A stretch of 64,000 nt of DNA from CAUYXS01 sp965248495. GTDB lineage: Bacteria > Chloroflexota > Dehalococcoidia > Lucifugimonadales > Australimonadaceae. The notes under the pieces are model-generated. The model searched no databases. It saw nothing but the letters and a program-made list of their open reading frames with translations, and was not told the DNA's origin. The position numbers and the translations under genes are program-made. The stretch lies in contig CBDFJL010000003.1 of the NCBI GenBank assembly GCA_965248495.1, positions 2,356,001 through 2,420,000 of the forward strand, in the 5' to 3' direction. The first letter of the stretch is position 1. Each line of letters opens with the position of its first letter. Positions 31,170-38,205 of the stretch are shown in pieces.

Positions 31170-31192
31170 AGCGCCCTCGTTAAGAGGGCGCT
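31170..31192 (+). terminator. Hairpin after the tRNA-Asp scar
   Basis: AGCGCCCTC and GAGGGCGCT form a 9-bp stem with loop GTTAA, followed by GTCGTTTGT. It is probably the original tRNA terminator. Confidence 0.55.
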
Positions 31193-31217
31193 GTCGTTTG
31201 TCCGCAATCAGCACAAC

Positions 31218-31248
31218 GAAAACGCCCTGGTGCCTTGGCACCAGGGCG
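31218..31248 (-). terminator. Intrinsic terminator of the 54-aa gene
   Basis: A perfect 12-bp inverted repeat (CGCCCTGGTGCC/GGCACCAGGGCG) is followed on the minus strand by TTTTCGTT. It lies 23 bp downstream of the small minus-strand gene. Confidence 0.75.
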
Positions 31249-31271
31249 CTCATCGAGGACGCGGGGAAGGC

Positions 31272-31436
31272 CTACGCGGCCTGCGCTCGGTCGACCATCA
31301 TCTCGTCCCGGGGGACGAGCGTGAGGCGCGGCGATGCGTACCGGCCGACGCTTCCGTCGAAGCCCATCTCAGCGTCCGCCTCGTGGCGGGCCTGGCCGAG
31401 AAAGGCCTGTCCGATCATGTCAATCCAGTTAATCAT
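31272..31436 (-). CDS. 54-aa hypothetical protein at the island border
   Basis: MINWIDMIGQAFLGQARHEA then DAEMGFDGSVGRYASPRL. A textbook AAGGAGA ribosome site lies upstream and a strong terminator downstream, so coding is likely. No family recognised. It is the first chromosomal gene right of the tRNA scar. Confidence 0.6.
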   Translation of the reverse strand: MINWIDMIGQAFLGQARHEADAEMGFDGSVGRYASPRLTLVPRDEMMVDRAQAA

Positions 31437-31610
31437 TGCAAACTCTCCTTCGTGTAGTGGGCATACCTAGACGGTCGATTTCGTATCTGTGAGACTCGTT
31501 TGGGCCACCGGGCGGTCCCGGTTGGGCTTACTCCGCCCCCTTGTGACGAAGGCCAATCTGGGTTAACCAAATAATATGATACCGCGTTACGAAATTCGGT
31601 GCAAGCATTT

Positions 31611-31638
31611 TTCACAATAATTGTGAATCCGGTCACAA
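31611..31638. promoter_or_regulatory. CRP/FNR-type palindromes upstream of the GNAT gene
   Basis: TTCACAATAATTGTGAA is a perfect palindrome (31611-31627). TTGTGA-N6-TCACAA (31621-31638) overlaps it and matches the CRP/FNR-family consensus TGTGA-N6-TCACA. The surrounding 31437-31698 is unusually AT-rich and has no gene, so it is probably a divergent control region. Confidence 0.5.
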
Positions 31639-31698
31639 ACTAAGAAACAGGTGTGAACGGCATAAGAAACCCGTAAGAACACCGGAGTTCAGGTTGTC

Positions 31699-32253
31699 AT
31701 GACGCGCGGCTTTGACCCCATCGTCACCGAGCGCCTAGCCATTCGTGACCTCGTCGACGAAGACTGGCGCTCGGTTCATGCGTATGCCTCCGACCCCGAG
31801 GTCGTGCGCTACATGCCCTTCGGTCCCAACACCGAGCAGGATTCGCGAGACTTCGTCGCGCGGGCCATCGCCGAGCAGAGTGTCGATCCCCGCGCCAACT
31901 ATGCGCTGGCGCTGACGCTGCGAGAGACCGGCGTCTTCATCGGCGGCGCGAGTGTCGGTGGCGAGGCTGGCTTCGCTGGCGGCGACGCGGGACTCGGCTA
32001 CTGCCTCGAGCGCAGTGCGTGGGGCAAGGGCTACGCCACCGAGGCCGCGCTTGCCCTGATCGAGTTCGCCTTCGAGCGATTGGGCGCCCACCGCGTCCAT
32101 GCGGGCTGCGATACGCGGAACACCGCGTCGGCCCGTGTCTTGGAGAAGGTGGGCATGCGTTCAGACAGAGCCTTGGGCTCGACGGCTGGCACCGATTCGC
32201 ACCACTACGCCATCCTCGAGGACGATTGGCGCGCCGGCCGGCGTGGCAAATAG
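31699..32253 (+). CDS. GNAT acetyltransferase (RimJ/RimL-like)
   Basis: 184 residues. The order ERLAIRDLVDEDW, DPEVVRYMPFGP, LGYCLERSAWGKGYATEAA, HRVHAGCDTRNTASARVLEK and GMRSDRAL is that of RimJ/RimL N-acetyltransferases, with the acetyl-CoA loop in the GKGYATEA segment. Substrate unknown (protein N-terminus or small molecule). It is followed at 8 bp by the DUF385 gene. Confidence 0.85.
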   Translation: MTRGFDPIVTERLAIRDLVDEDWRSVHAYASDPEVVRYMPFGPNTEQDSRDFVARAIAEQSVDPRANYALALTLRETGVFIGGASVGGEAGFAGGDAGLGYCLERSAWGKGYATEAALALIEFAFERLGAHRVHAGCDTRNTASARVLEKVGMRSDRALGSTAGTDSHHYAILEDDWRAGRRGK

Positions 32254-32261
32254 GAGACGAC

Positions 32262-32630
32262 ATGGACGATGAAGCCAAACGCGCATTGGAGACGGACCGC
32301 ACCATCGACATCACGATGACCGGCCGCAAGACCGGCCAGCCGCACCGCAAGGAGATATGGTTCCACAACGTCGGTGGACGGATCTACATCACTGGCACGC
32401 CGGGCCGCCCGCGCGACTGGTATGCCAACCTCATCGCAACGCCGGCGTTCACGTTCCACCTGAAGGGCAGCGCCAGCGTCGACCTCGCCGCCAAAGCCGC
32501 GCCCGTCCTTGACCCCGCCGAGCGCCGCGCCGTGTTCGAAGGGCTGCTGCCGGGCATCAACCTGGCGGCCGACATCGACGCTTGGGTGGACAAAGCGCCC
32601 CTGGTCCGCGTGACCTTCCCCGACCGCTAG
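32262..32630 (+). CDS. DUF385 / deazaflavin (F420)-dependent nitroreductase-family protein
   Basis: 122 residues; start with ribosome site AGGAGACGAC. Family features: MTGRKTGQPHRKEIWFHNVG, ITGTPGRPRDWYANLIATP, FTFHLKGSASVDL. Such split-barrel proteins bind F420 and reduce small organic compounds. They fit with the F420 reductase and LLM enzyme elsewhere in the window. Confidence 0.8.
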   Translation: MDDEAKRALETDRTIDITMTGRKTGQPHRKEIWFHNVGGRIYITGTPGRPRDWYANLIATPAFTFHLKGSASVDLAAKAAPVLDPAERRAVFEGLLPGINLAADIDAWVDKAPLVRVTFPDR

Positions 32631-32642
32631 CCGCCCGACGGG

Positions 32643-32855
32643 CTAGCCCTCGGCAGGGGTGTGTGCCTCGGCTGCGGTGACGCGCTGCTTCACCCTGCGC
32701 TCGAGGCGGGGCCGGGGCAGCATGAGGTAGTGGTTGCAGGTGAGGCACCGAATGCCGATGTCGGCACCAAGCCGCTCGACTCGCCAGGTGGTGCCGCCAC
32801 AAGGGTGCGTGCGCCGCAGGGTGAGGATGTCGCCCAGGCCGAACTCCGCTACCAC
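32643..32855 (-). CDS. DUF951 family protein
   Basis: 70 residues from a GTG start. The family core is intact: FGLGDILTLRRTHPCGGTTW, RLGADIGIRCLTCNHYLMLP, then RLERRVKQ. It overlaps the pyrF stop region, so the two are co-transcribed. The family is short and found across Chloroflexota and Firmicutes; its role is unknown, though the conserved Cys/His residues suggest nucleic-acid or zinc binding. Confidence 0.85.
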   Translation of the reverse strand: MVAEFGLGDILTLRRTHPCGGTTWRVERLGADIGIRCLTCNHYLMLPRPRLERRVKQRVTAAEAHTPAEG

Positions 32856-33667
32856 GCGTGCCCCATCGCGTCGCGCTCGGCGTTGATGGCATCGCGCAGA
32901 CCCAGGGCCGCGGCCCTCGCCGCATCGGCGTAATCGGCGCCCTTCGAGGCGTAGATGATTCCCCGTGATGAGTTGAACACCCCGCGCATGCCTGATGCGT
33001 CCAGGCCGGCCCGGACCGACGCTTCAAGCTCACCGCCCTGGGCGCCGAGGCCGGGGATGAGGATGGGCATGGCTGGGCAGATGGAGCGCACCTGGGCAAG
33101 CTCATCAGGGTAGGTTGCCCCCACCACCAGCCCCACGTTGCCCTGGGCGTCCCACTCCTTGGCGCGCCGCGCGACCTGCTTGTACAGCGAGGCGCCGGCG
33201 TCCGTGACGAGCGATTGAAAGTCGCCGGACCCCGCGTTGGAGGTGCGGCAGAGGACGATGATCCCCCGCTCGCCATAGTTCAGGAATGGCTCGAGTGAAT
33301 CGCCACCCATGTACGGGCTCACGGTCACCGCGTCGGCGTCCCACCCCTCGAAGACGGCTTTGGCGTAGGCCTGCGCGCTGGGCGCGAAGTCGCCGCGTTT
33401 GGCGTCGAGGATGACTGGCACGCCACGCGCCTTCGCCGTGGCGATGGTCTGTTGCAGCGCCCGCAGCCCGTCGAAGCCCTCAGCCTCGTAGAACGCGATG
33501 TTGGGTTTGAATGCGCACACGAGGTCGGCGGTCGCCTCGATGATGGCGCTGGTGAAGGTGGCGATGTCGTCGACCGGCATCGACGGGAGCCACGGGTCCA
33601 GGCCGACGCAGAGAAGCGATTGATTCTTACGCGTGGTGGCGTCCAGCAAGTCCACGAAGCGGGCCAT
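32849..33667 (-). CDS. pyrF: Orotidine 5'-phosphate decarboxylase
   Basis: The start is MARFVDLLDATTRKN (33667); the long open frame beyond it is a shadow of sfsA. 272 residues of the type 2 (about 270 aa) PyrF class: LCVGLDPW, AFKPNIAFYE, the catalytic DAKRGD, then TVSPYMGGDSLEPF and VVGATYPDEL. It catalyses OMP to UMP, the last step of de novo pyrimidine synthesis. It stands apart from the main pyr operon at 38-45.6 kb and is divergent from sfsA with 33 bp between starts. Confidence 0.93.
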   Translation of the reverse strand: MARFVDLLDATTRKNQSLLCVGLDPWLPSMPVDDIATFTSAIIEATADLVCAFKPNIAFYEAEGFDGLRALQQTIATAKARGVPVILDAKRGDFAPSAQAYAKAVFEGWDADAVTVSPYMGGDSLEPFLNYGERGIIVLCRTSNAGSGDFQSLVTDAGASLYKQVARRAKEWDAQGNVGLVVGATYPDELAQVRSICPAMPILIPGLGAQGGELEASVRAGLDASGMRGVFNSSRGIIYASKGADYADAARAAALGLRDAINAERDAMGHAW

Positions 33668-33700
33668 GGCGCCCGCAGTGTAGCATCGGCCGACGTGACG

Positions 33701-34423
33701 ATGGCTGCCGAGAGCGTGGCGAATTCCTTGACCGAGGGTCGATTCCTCGGCCGCCCCAACCGCTTCACGGCGGAGGTGGACCTCGACGGCCGCGCCACGC
33801 CGGCGCACCTCCCGAACACGGGGCGGATGAGGGAGTTGCTCGTACCGGGTGCCCGAGCGCTCCTGCGCGCCGCGGGCCGGCCGGGCCGGCGGACCGCCTT
33901 CGACCTCGTGGCCGTCTGGCACGCCGGCCGGTGGGTGGGCACCGACTCCAGGGCGACACCGAGCGCCGTGGTCCGTGCGTGGGAGCGGGGCCTGCTGCCT
34001 GGCTTCGAGGGCTACACCTCGGTCAAGCGTGAGGTGGGGTTCGGCGAGAGCCGTCTCGACCTGCTGTTCGACAGCCCTCATGGGCGCTGCTACGTGGAGG
34101 CGAAGTCGGTGAACCTAGTCGAAGACGGCGTCGCGCTCTTCCCGGACGCACCGACCGTCCGGGGCGTTCGCCACCTCGCGGAGCTTGCCCGCGCAGTCGG
34201 CGAGGGTCACGCCGGCGCGGTCGTTTTTGTCGTCCAGCGCGACGATGCGCGAACGCTTATGCCGCACCCGACGGCGGACCCGGCGTTCGCCGATGGCCTG
34301 CGCGAGGCGATGGATGCCGGCGTGCGGGCGATGGCGATAGCCTGCCGGTTCGGCGCCCGCGGGTTGGAGCCCATCGGGACCATACCCGTGGTTGCCGACG
34401 CTGGTGAGAGGCGAATGCCATAA
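33701..34423 (+). CDS. sfsA: Sugar fermentation stimulation protein A homologue
   Basis: 240 residues from ATG 33701 (a GTG six bases earlier is also possible). The SfsA signature is complete: GRFLGRPNRFTAEVDLDG, AHLPNTGRMRELLVPG, VEAKSVNLVEDGVALFPDAP, RGVRHLAELA and VVFVVQRDDARTLMPH. SfsA carries a nuclease-like fold and is thought to bind nucleic acid; its role is still unclear. Confidence 0.92.
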   Translation: MAAESVANSLTEGRFLGRPNRFTAEVDLDGRATPAHLPNTGRMRELLVPGARALLRAAGRPGRRTAFDLVAVWHAGRWVGTDSRATPSAVVRAWERGLLPGFEGYTSVKREVGFGESRLDLLFDSPHGRCYVEAKSVNLVEDGVALFPDAPTVRGVRHLAELARAVGEGHAGAVVFVVQRDDARTLMPHPTADPAFADGLREAMDAGVRAMAIACRFGARGLEPIGTIPVVADAGERRMP

Positions 34424-34437
34424 ATGTAACACAAGCG

Positions 34438-35112
34438 GTGTTGCGGGAAATTCACGACCGCCTGCTCGCCGACTACGGCCCCCAGCGTTGGTGGCCGGGG
34501 GATGGCCCCTTCGAGACGATCGTCGGCGCGATCCTGACGCAGAATGCCGCGTGGACCAACGTGGAGAAGGCGCTCGCCAGCCTGAAGGCCGCGGGGGCGA
34601 TGTCGGCGGAGGCCATGCGCACGATCCCGGAGGCCGAGCTGGCCCAGCTGGTCCGTTCGAGCGGTTACTACAACGCGAAGGCGCGCAAGCTGAAGGCGAT
34701 GGCCGTATACCTGGCTGGCATCGACGACGACCTGTCGCGCCTGCGCTCCCGCGACGCCAAAGAGCTCCGCGCGGAGCTTCTCGGTGTCCACGGCATCGGC
34801 CCGGAGACGGCCGACGACATCGTCCTGTACGCCGCCGGGCTCCCATCGTTCGTCATCGATGCCTACACAGTGCGGATCGTCGACCGGCTCGGCCTCGCCC
34901 CACTTCGGGGGACTCAGAGCAAGCTCCGCGCTGGCTACGATGCCTACCAGGCGCTGTTCGAGGCGAACCTGCCGCCAGACGCGGCGCTCTTCAACGAGTT
35001 CCACGCGCTGCTGGATGCGCATGCTGCGCGCACCTGCCGCAAGCGCGATCCGCGCTGTGCGTCCTGCTGCCTACGCTCGATGTGCGCATACGCGGAACGC
35101 ACGGGAACGTAG
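34438..35112 (+). CDS. Endonuclease III-like DNA glycosylase (HhH-GPD, 4Fe-4S)
   Basis: 224 residues from GTG. Helix-hairpin-helix LLGVHGIGPETADDI, catalytic Asp141 (FVIDAYT) and the C-terminal iron-sulfur ligands CX6CX2CX5C are all present. The Lys of bifunctional Nth enzymes is Glu123 here, as in monofunctional glycosylases related to MagIII. Likely a base-excision repair glycosylase, possibly for alkylated bases. Confidence 0.85.
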   Translation: MLREIHDRLLADYGPQRWWPGDGPFETIVGAILTQNAAWTNVEKALASLKAAGAMSAEAMRTIPEAELAQLVRSSGYYNAKARKLKAMAVYLAGIDDDLSRLRSRDAKELRAELLGVHGIGPETADDIVLYAAGLPSFVIDAYTVRIVDRLGLAPLRGTQSKLRAGYDAYQALFEANLPPDAALFNEFHALLDAHAARTCRKRDPRCASCCLRSMCAYAERTGT

Positions 35113-35213
35113 GTACGTGTTGGCCCGTACCTTGGGCCGGTGTTAGCACCCACCACCGTTGGTAGTCTGCCCGTAGGGGGAGCGCTCGCCTCCTGGGACC
35201 CGGCGAGAATATC

Positions 35214-35771
35214 GTGGGATTCAGAACACTACTGCTAGCCAACCGCTCAGTGCGGATCGCGATTGCGCTGATCCTCGCGCTGGGAACCGGCACCGTGGCG
35301 TACACGGTGATATCGGCGGCTGACCTGAACCCCGCCGGTGCGGGCGACGAGTCGCTCCGGCTGGCCGTGAACACCTACGTCGACGACGCCGACGTGACGA
35401 TCACGAACGCCGAGATGAGCATCGTGCTCAACGACGCGGGGGCCGCTGGCGCCACGCAGCCCGGCGTGGAGGCCACCATCGGCTCCGGCACGCTGGCGAA
35501 CGGCGTCCTGAACGCTGGAAACTTCTCCTATACCTTCGTGGTACGGGAGTCGGGCCTGGCGGCGTGGACGGTTGGCGAGAACTTCCGCATCCGCCTCTAC
35601 GGTAACGACGTCGCGATTCCTCAGACGACGCTCCTGGCGACGCTCTATGTCCAGCAGGCGGTGCAGGACGGCGCGAACGTCGAGGGGGTCACCGTGACGT
35701 TCGACCTGGGATTCACGGACCGGGTCCAGGACGACTTCACCATCATCGTGGACCGCCAGGCCGAGATATAG
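35214..35771 (+). CDS. Exported hypothetical protein
   Basis: 185 residues from GTG. A signal-like N-terminus (RIAIALILALGTGTVAYTVI) is followed by a beta-rich, Asn/Thr/Asp-rich domain (YVDDADVTITNAEMSIVLND). No family recognised. A short GGTACG/CGTACC hairpin (35113-35132) lies upstream. Confidence 0.6.
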   Translation: MGFRTLLLANRSVRIAIALILALGTGTVAYTVISAADLNPAGAGDESLRLAVNTYVDDADVTITNAEMSIVLNDAGAAGATQPGVEATIGSGTLANGVLNAGNFSYTFVVRESGLAAWTVGENFRIRLYGNDVAIPQTTLLATLYVQQAVQDGANVEGVTVTFDLGFTDRVQDDFTIIVDRQAEI

Positions 35772-35850
35772 CGCCCCTCGCGTCATGCTGAGCGGCCTCG
35801 CGTGCTCGCGTCGTCCCGCGGGGCTCTCCGCGTCGTTCCGAGCGGCCCCC

Positions 35851-35955
35851 GCGTCATCCTGAGGAAGCTCCTGGCGACGAAGGATCTGGCGAACACCGCC
35901 TCGCAGCGCTGCGTCAGATCCTTCGTCCCGGCGCCGCGGAACTCAGGGATGACGC
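35851..35955. repeat. Intergenic inverted-repeat element (GTCATCCTGAG family)
   Basis: Outer arms GCGTCATCCTGAG and CTCAGGGATGACGC surround a perfect 12-bp inner repeat ACGAAGGATCTG/CAGATCCTTCGT (35877-35926). A degenerate relative occurs at 52114-52155. This looks like a dispersed, non-coding palindromic repeat (MITE- or REP-like). The flanking 35772-35850 carries further fragments of it. Confidence 0.75.
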
Positions 35956-36006
35956 CGGGTTGGGACGGATCGCACAGGGTCCGCAATCGAGCCATCGCCG
36001 CGACGA

Positions 36007-38205
36007 CTAGCGCTGGGCGACCGCCTTGGGCTCGATCACGCGGAGCGTCGCGATGTTCCGCAAGTTGCGGTAGCGCTCGTTGTAGTCGAGGCCGTAGCCG
36101 ACGATGAACTCGTCCGGTACCTCGAACCCCAGGTAGCGCAGCGGCACCTCGATGACGCGGCGGGCCCGCTTGTCGAACATCGCGCACACGTCCAGGCTGG
36201 CTGGGCGCTTCTCCTGCAGGTGTTGCATGATTGGCCGCAGCGTGAGCCCGGTGTCGACGATGCCTTCGACGAGGATCACCGGCCGCCCCTCGACGTTCAC
36301 CTCGACGTCCCTCAGTACCTCGACCGCACCCGTGTGCTCGCCGCCGTAGCGCGACACGCTCATGAAGGCCATCTCGGTGGGCAGGTCAATGGCCCGGATA
36401 AGGTCGGCGAGGAAGATGGACGCGCTGCGCAGGACACCGACCAAAACGGGCTCCTGTCCGGCGTAGTCCTCAGTGATCTGGGCGGCGATCTCCCGGACCC
36501 GCTGCTGGAGCTGCGCCTCCGTGAACAGCGTCGGGCCGAGGCCCTCCACCTTGGCATCGACCATCGGGCCGTAGCCGTACTTGCCCAGCAGGCGGATGTA
36601 GTCACGGCGATACAGGAGTTGAATGTTGATCTCGGGGTAGAGCTCCCGGACCTCCCTGAGCTTCCGGTTTTTCTGCGTCACCAGGCTCTGCTTCATCGTG
36701 GTGAGCTCGAAGTACTGGTCCTGCTCCGGCAGGTAGAAGTCAGGCGAGTGCATCTCGACGACCCTGTTCCCCTCCCAGCGCAGGGGGAACGACCGGGGCT
36801 CGTACAGATACTTGATGCCGTAGTAGTCGAGTAGCTTGGCGAACTCGCGCTCGCTCGGGTGCATGAATGAAATGTCGGCTGTCTCGTCGGGCGTGCGTGC
36901 CCCGCGGACGGGCGAGCCGTCGAGTCCTAGCGTCGGACCACTCAACCGTCGCCTGCGTGGCCGCTGCTCTTCGTCGCCTGTCGCTTCGGCGCCGGGCTCG
37001 ATGAGCGCTTCCGCGCCGGCCCCCGCACCGCTACCGCGCCGTCGCCTCCGTGGGCGCTTCGGAGCCTGGTCCGGCTCCGCTGCCTGCGTGTCGGCGTCGG
37101 AGGTCAGGGGCTCGGCGAGCGATCCGGTTGGCGCGCCGGGCTCGATGAGCGTTTCGGTACCGGCCCCCGCACCGCTACCGCGCCGTCGCCTCCGTGGGCG
37201 CTTCGGCGCTTGGTCCGGCTCCGCTGCCCGCGTGTCGGCGTCGGAGGTCAGGGGCTCGGCGAGGGATCCGGTTGGCGCGCCGGCCTCGTTGAGCGTTTCG
37301 GCACCGGCCCCCGCACCGCCACCACGCCGCCGCCTCCGTGGGCGCTTCGGCGCTTGGTCCGGCTCCGCTGCCCGCGTGTCGGCGTCGGAGGTTAGGGGCT
37401 CGGCGAGCGATCCGGTTGGCGCGCCGGACTCCATGCTGGCGGGGCGTCGGCGTTGCCGCGATTGCTGGGCTGGCTGTTCGGGTTCGGCAGGCTGGGCTGG
37501 GGTGCCGTCTGACCGGGTCGAGACACCCTCGGGCCGGGTCGGCGCGCCCTCGGGCTGGGCCAGCGTGCGCCAGGGTTGGGTCAGCGTGCCCCAGGGCTGC
37601 GTCGGCGCGCTATCCGATTGGGTCGGCGCGCCCTCGGGCTGGGCCAGCGTGCGCCAGGGTTGGGTCAGCGTGCCCCAGGCCTGCGTTGGCGCGCTATCCG
37701 ATTGGGTCGGGCCGCCCTCGGGTTGGGCCGGTGCGGGTTGCACATTGTTGGCGGTGCTATCCCGCTGCCCGCGTGGTCGCTCGGGCGCTGCGTCGACGCC
37801 CCCCGCCTGCGGGGGTGTGATGGCCTGTGGTGCGGGGGGCATGGCCGGCCCCGCGCTCGGCTCGATGGTCGACTCGGCGCTGGGCCCCTCGCTTGGCTCG
37901 GCGGTCTGCGTTGCCGATGCACGCGAGCGGGAGCCTCCACGGCGCCTGCGCCTGCGCGGGGCCGAGGCCCCGATGTCGGAGTCCGGGCCTGGCGTCGCAT
38001 CGAGGCTCGCGGTAGGCTGGCCGTCCGCCGGTGCCGCTTGGTCGCCGCCCGCTACGTCCGAGGGGCGCTCACCGTCGTGGTTTGATCTGGTGGAGCGCCT
38101 CCGCCGGCGTCTGGCTGGGGTCGGGCTGGTGCTCTCGGGCGTATCAGTGTCTTCTGGTCGGTTGGTCAACAATCTTCCTTGGTTCGAGTTTAGCGTGTCA
38201 GACAA
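36007..38205 (-). CDS. Phosphoribosyltransferase (HPRT-like) with nuclease-like domain and Arg-rich repeat N-terminus
   Basis: The start is probably a TTG near 38205 or 38172, just after carB; the longer frame overlaps carB. Three parts are visible. (1) A ~450-residue disordered N-terminus: Pro/Arg-rich (RRRRR clusters) with three 48-residue repeats and two QPEGAPTQSDSAPTQ blocks. (2) A ~100-residue domain at about 36570-36880 (HPSEREFAKLLDYYGI, HSPDFYLPEQDQYFELTT) resembling restriction-endonuclease folds. (3) A C-terminal hypoxanthine-guanine PRTase with VGVLRSASIFLADLIRAI and the PRPP loop VILVEGIVDTGLTL. Purine salvage is the likely enzymatic role; the RNase-E-like tail may bind RNA. It is last in the pyr operon. 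Confidence 0.75.
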   Translation of the reverse strand: MSDTLNSNQGRLLTNRPEDTDTPESTSPTPARRRRRRSTRSNHDGERPSDVAGGDQAAPADGQPTASLDATPGPDSDIGASAPRRRRRRGGSRSRASATQTAEPSEGPSAESTIEPSAGPAMPPAPQAITPPQAGGVDAAPERPRGQRDSTANNVQPAPAQPEGGPTQSDSAPTQAWGTLTQPWRTLAQPEGAPTQSDSAPTQPWGTLTQPWRTLAQPEGAPTRPEGVSTRSDGTPAQPAEPEQPAQQSRQRRRPASMESGAPTGSLAEPLTSDADTRAAEPDQAPKRPRRRRRGGGAGAGAETLNEAGAPTGSLAEPLTSDADTRAAEPDQAPKRPRRRRRGSGAGAGTETLIEPGAPTGSLAEPLTSDADTQAAEPDQAPKRPRRRRRGSGAGAGAEALIEPGAEATGDEEQRPRRRRLSGPTLGLDGSPVRGARTPDETADISFMHPSEREFAKLLDYYGIKYLYEPRSFPLRWEGNRVVEMHSPDFYLPEQDQYFELTTMKQSLVTQKNRKLREVRELYPEINIQLLYRRDYIRLLGKYGYGPMVDAKVEGLGPTLFTEAQLQQRVREIAAQITEDYAGQEPVLVGVLRSASIFLADLIRAIDLPTEMAFMSVSRYGGEHTGAVEVLRDVEVNVEGRPVILVEGIVDTGLTLRPIMQHLQEKRPASLDVCAMFDKRARRVIEVPLRYLGFEVPDEFIVGYGLDYNERYRNLRNIATLRVIEPKAVAQR
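36990..37430 (-). repeat. Three 144-bp coding repeats in the HPRT fusion protein
   Basis: Three copies at a 144-bp period (the marker GGTTGGCGCGCC starts at 37126, 37270 and 37414) encode 48 residues each, including GAPTGSLAEPLTSDADT and PKRPRRRRRG. Confidence 0.85.
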
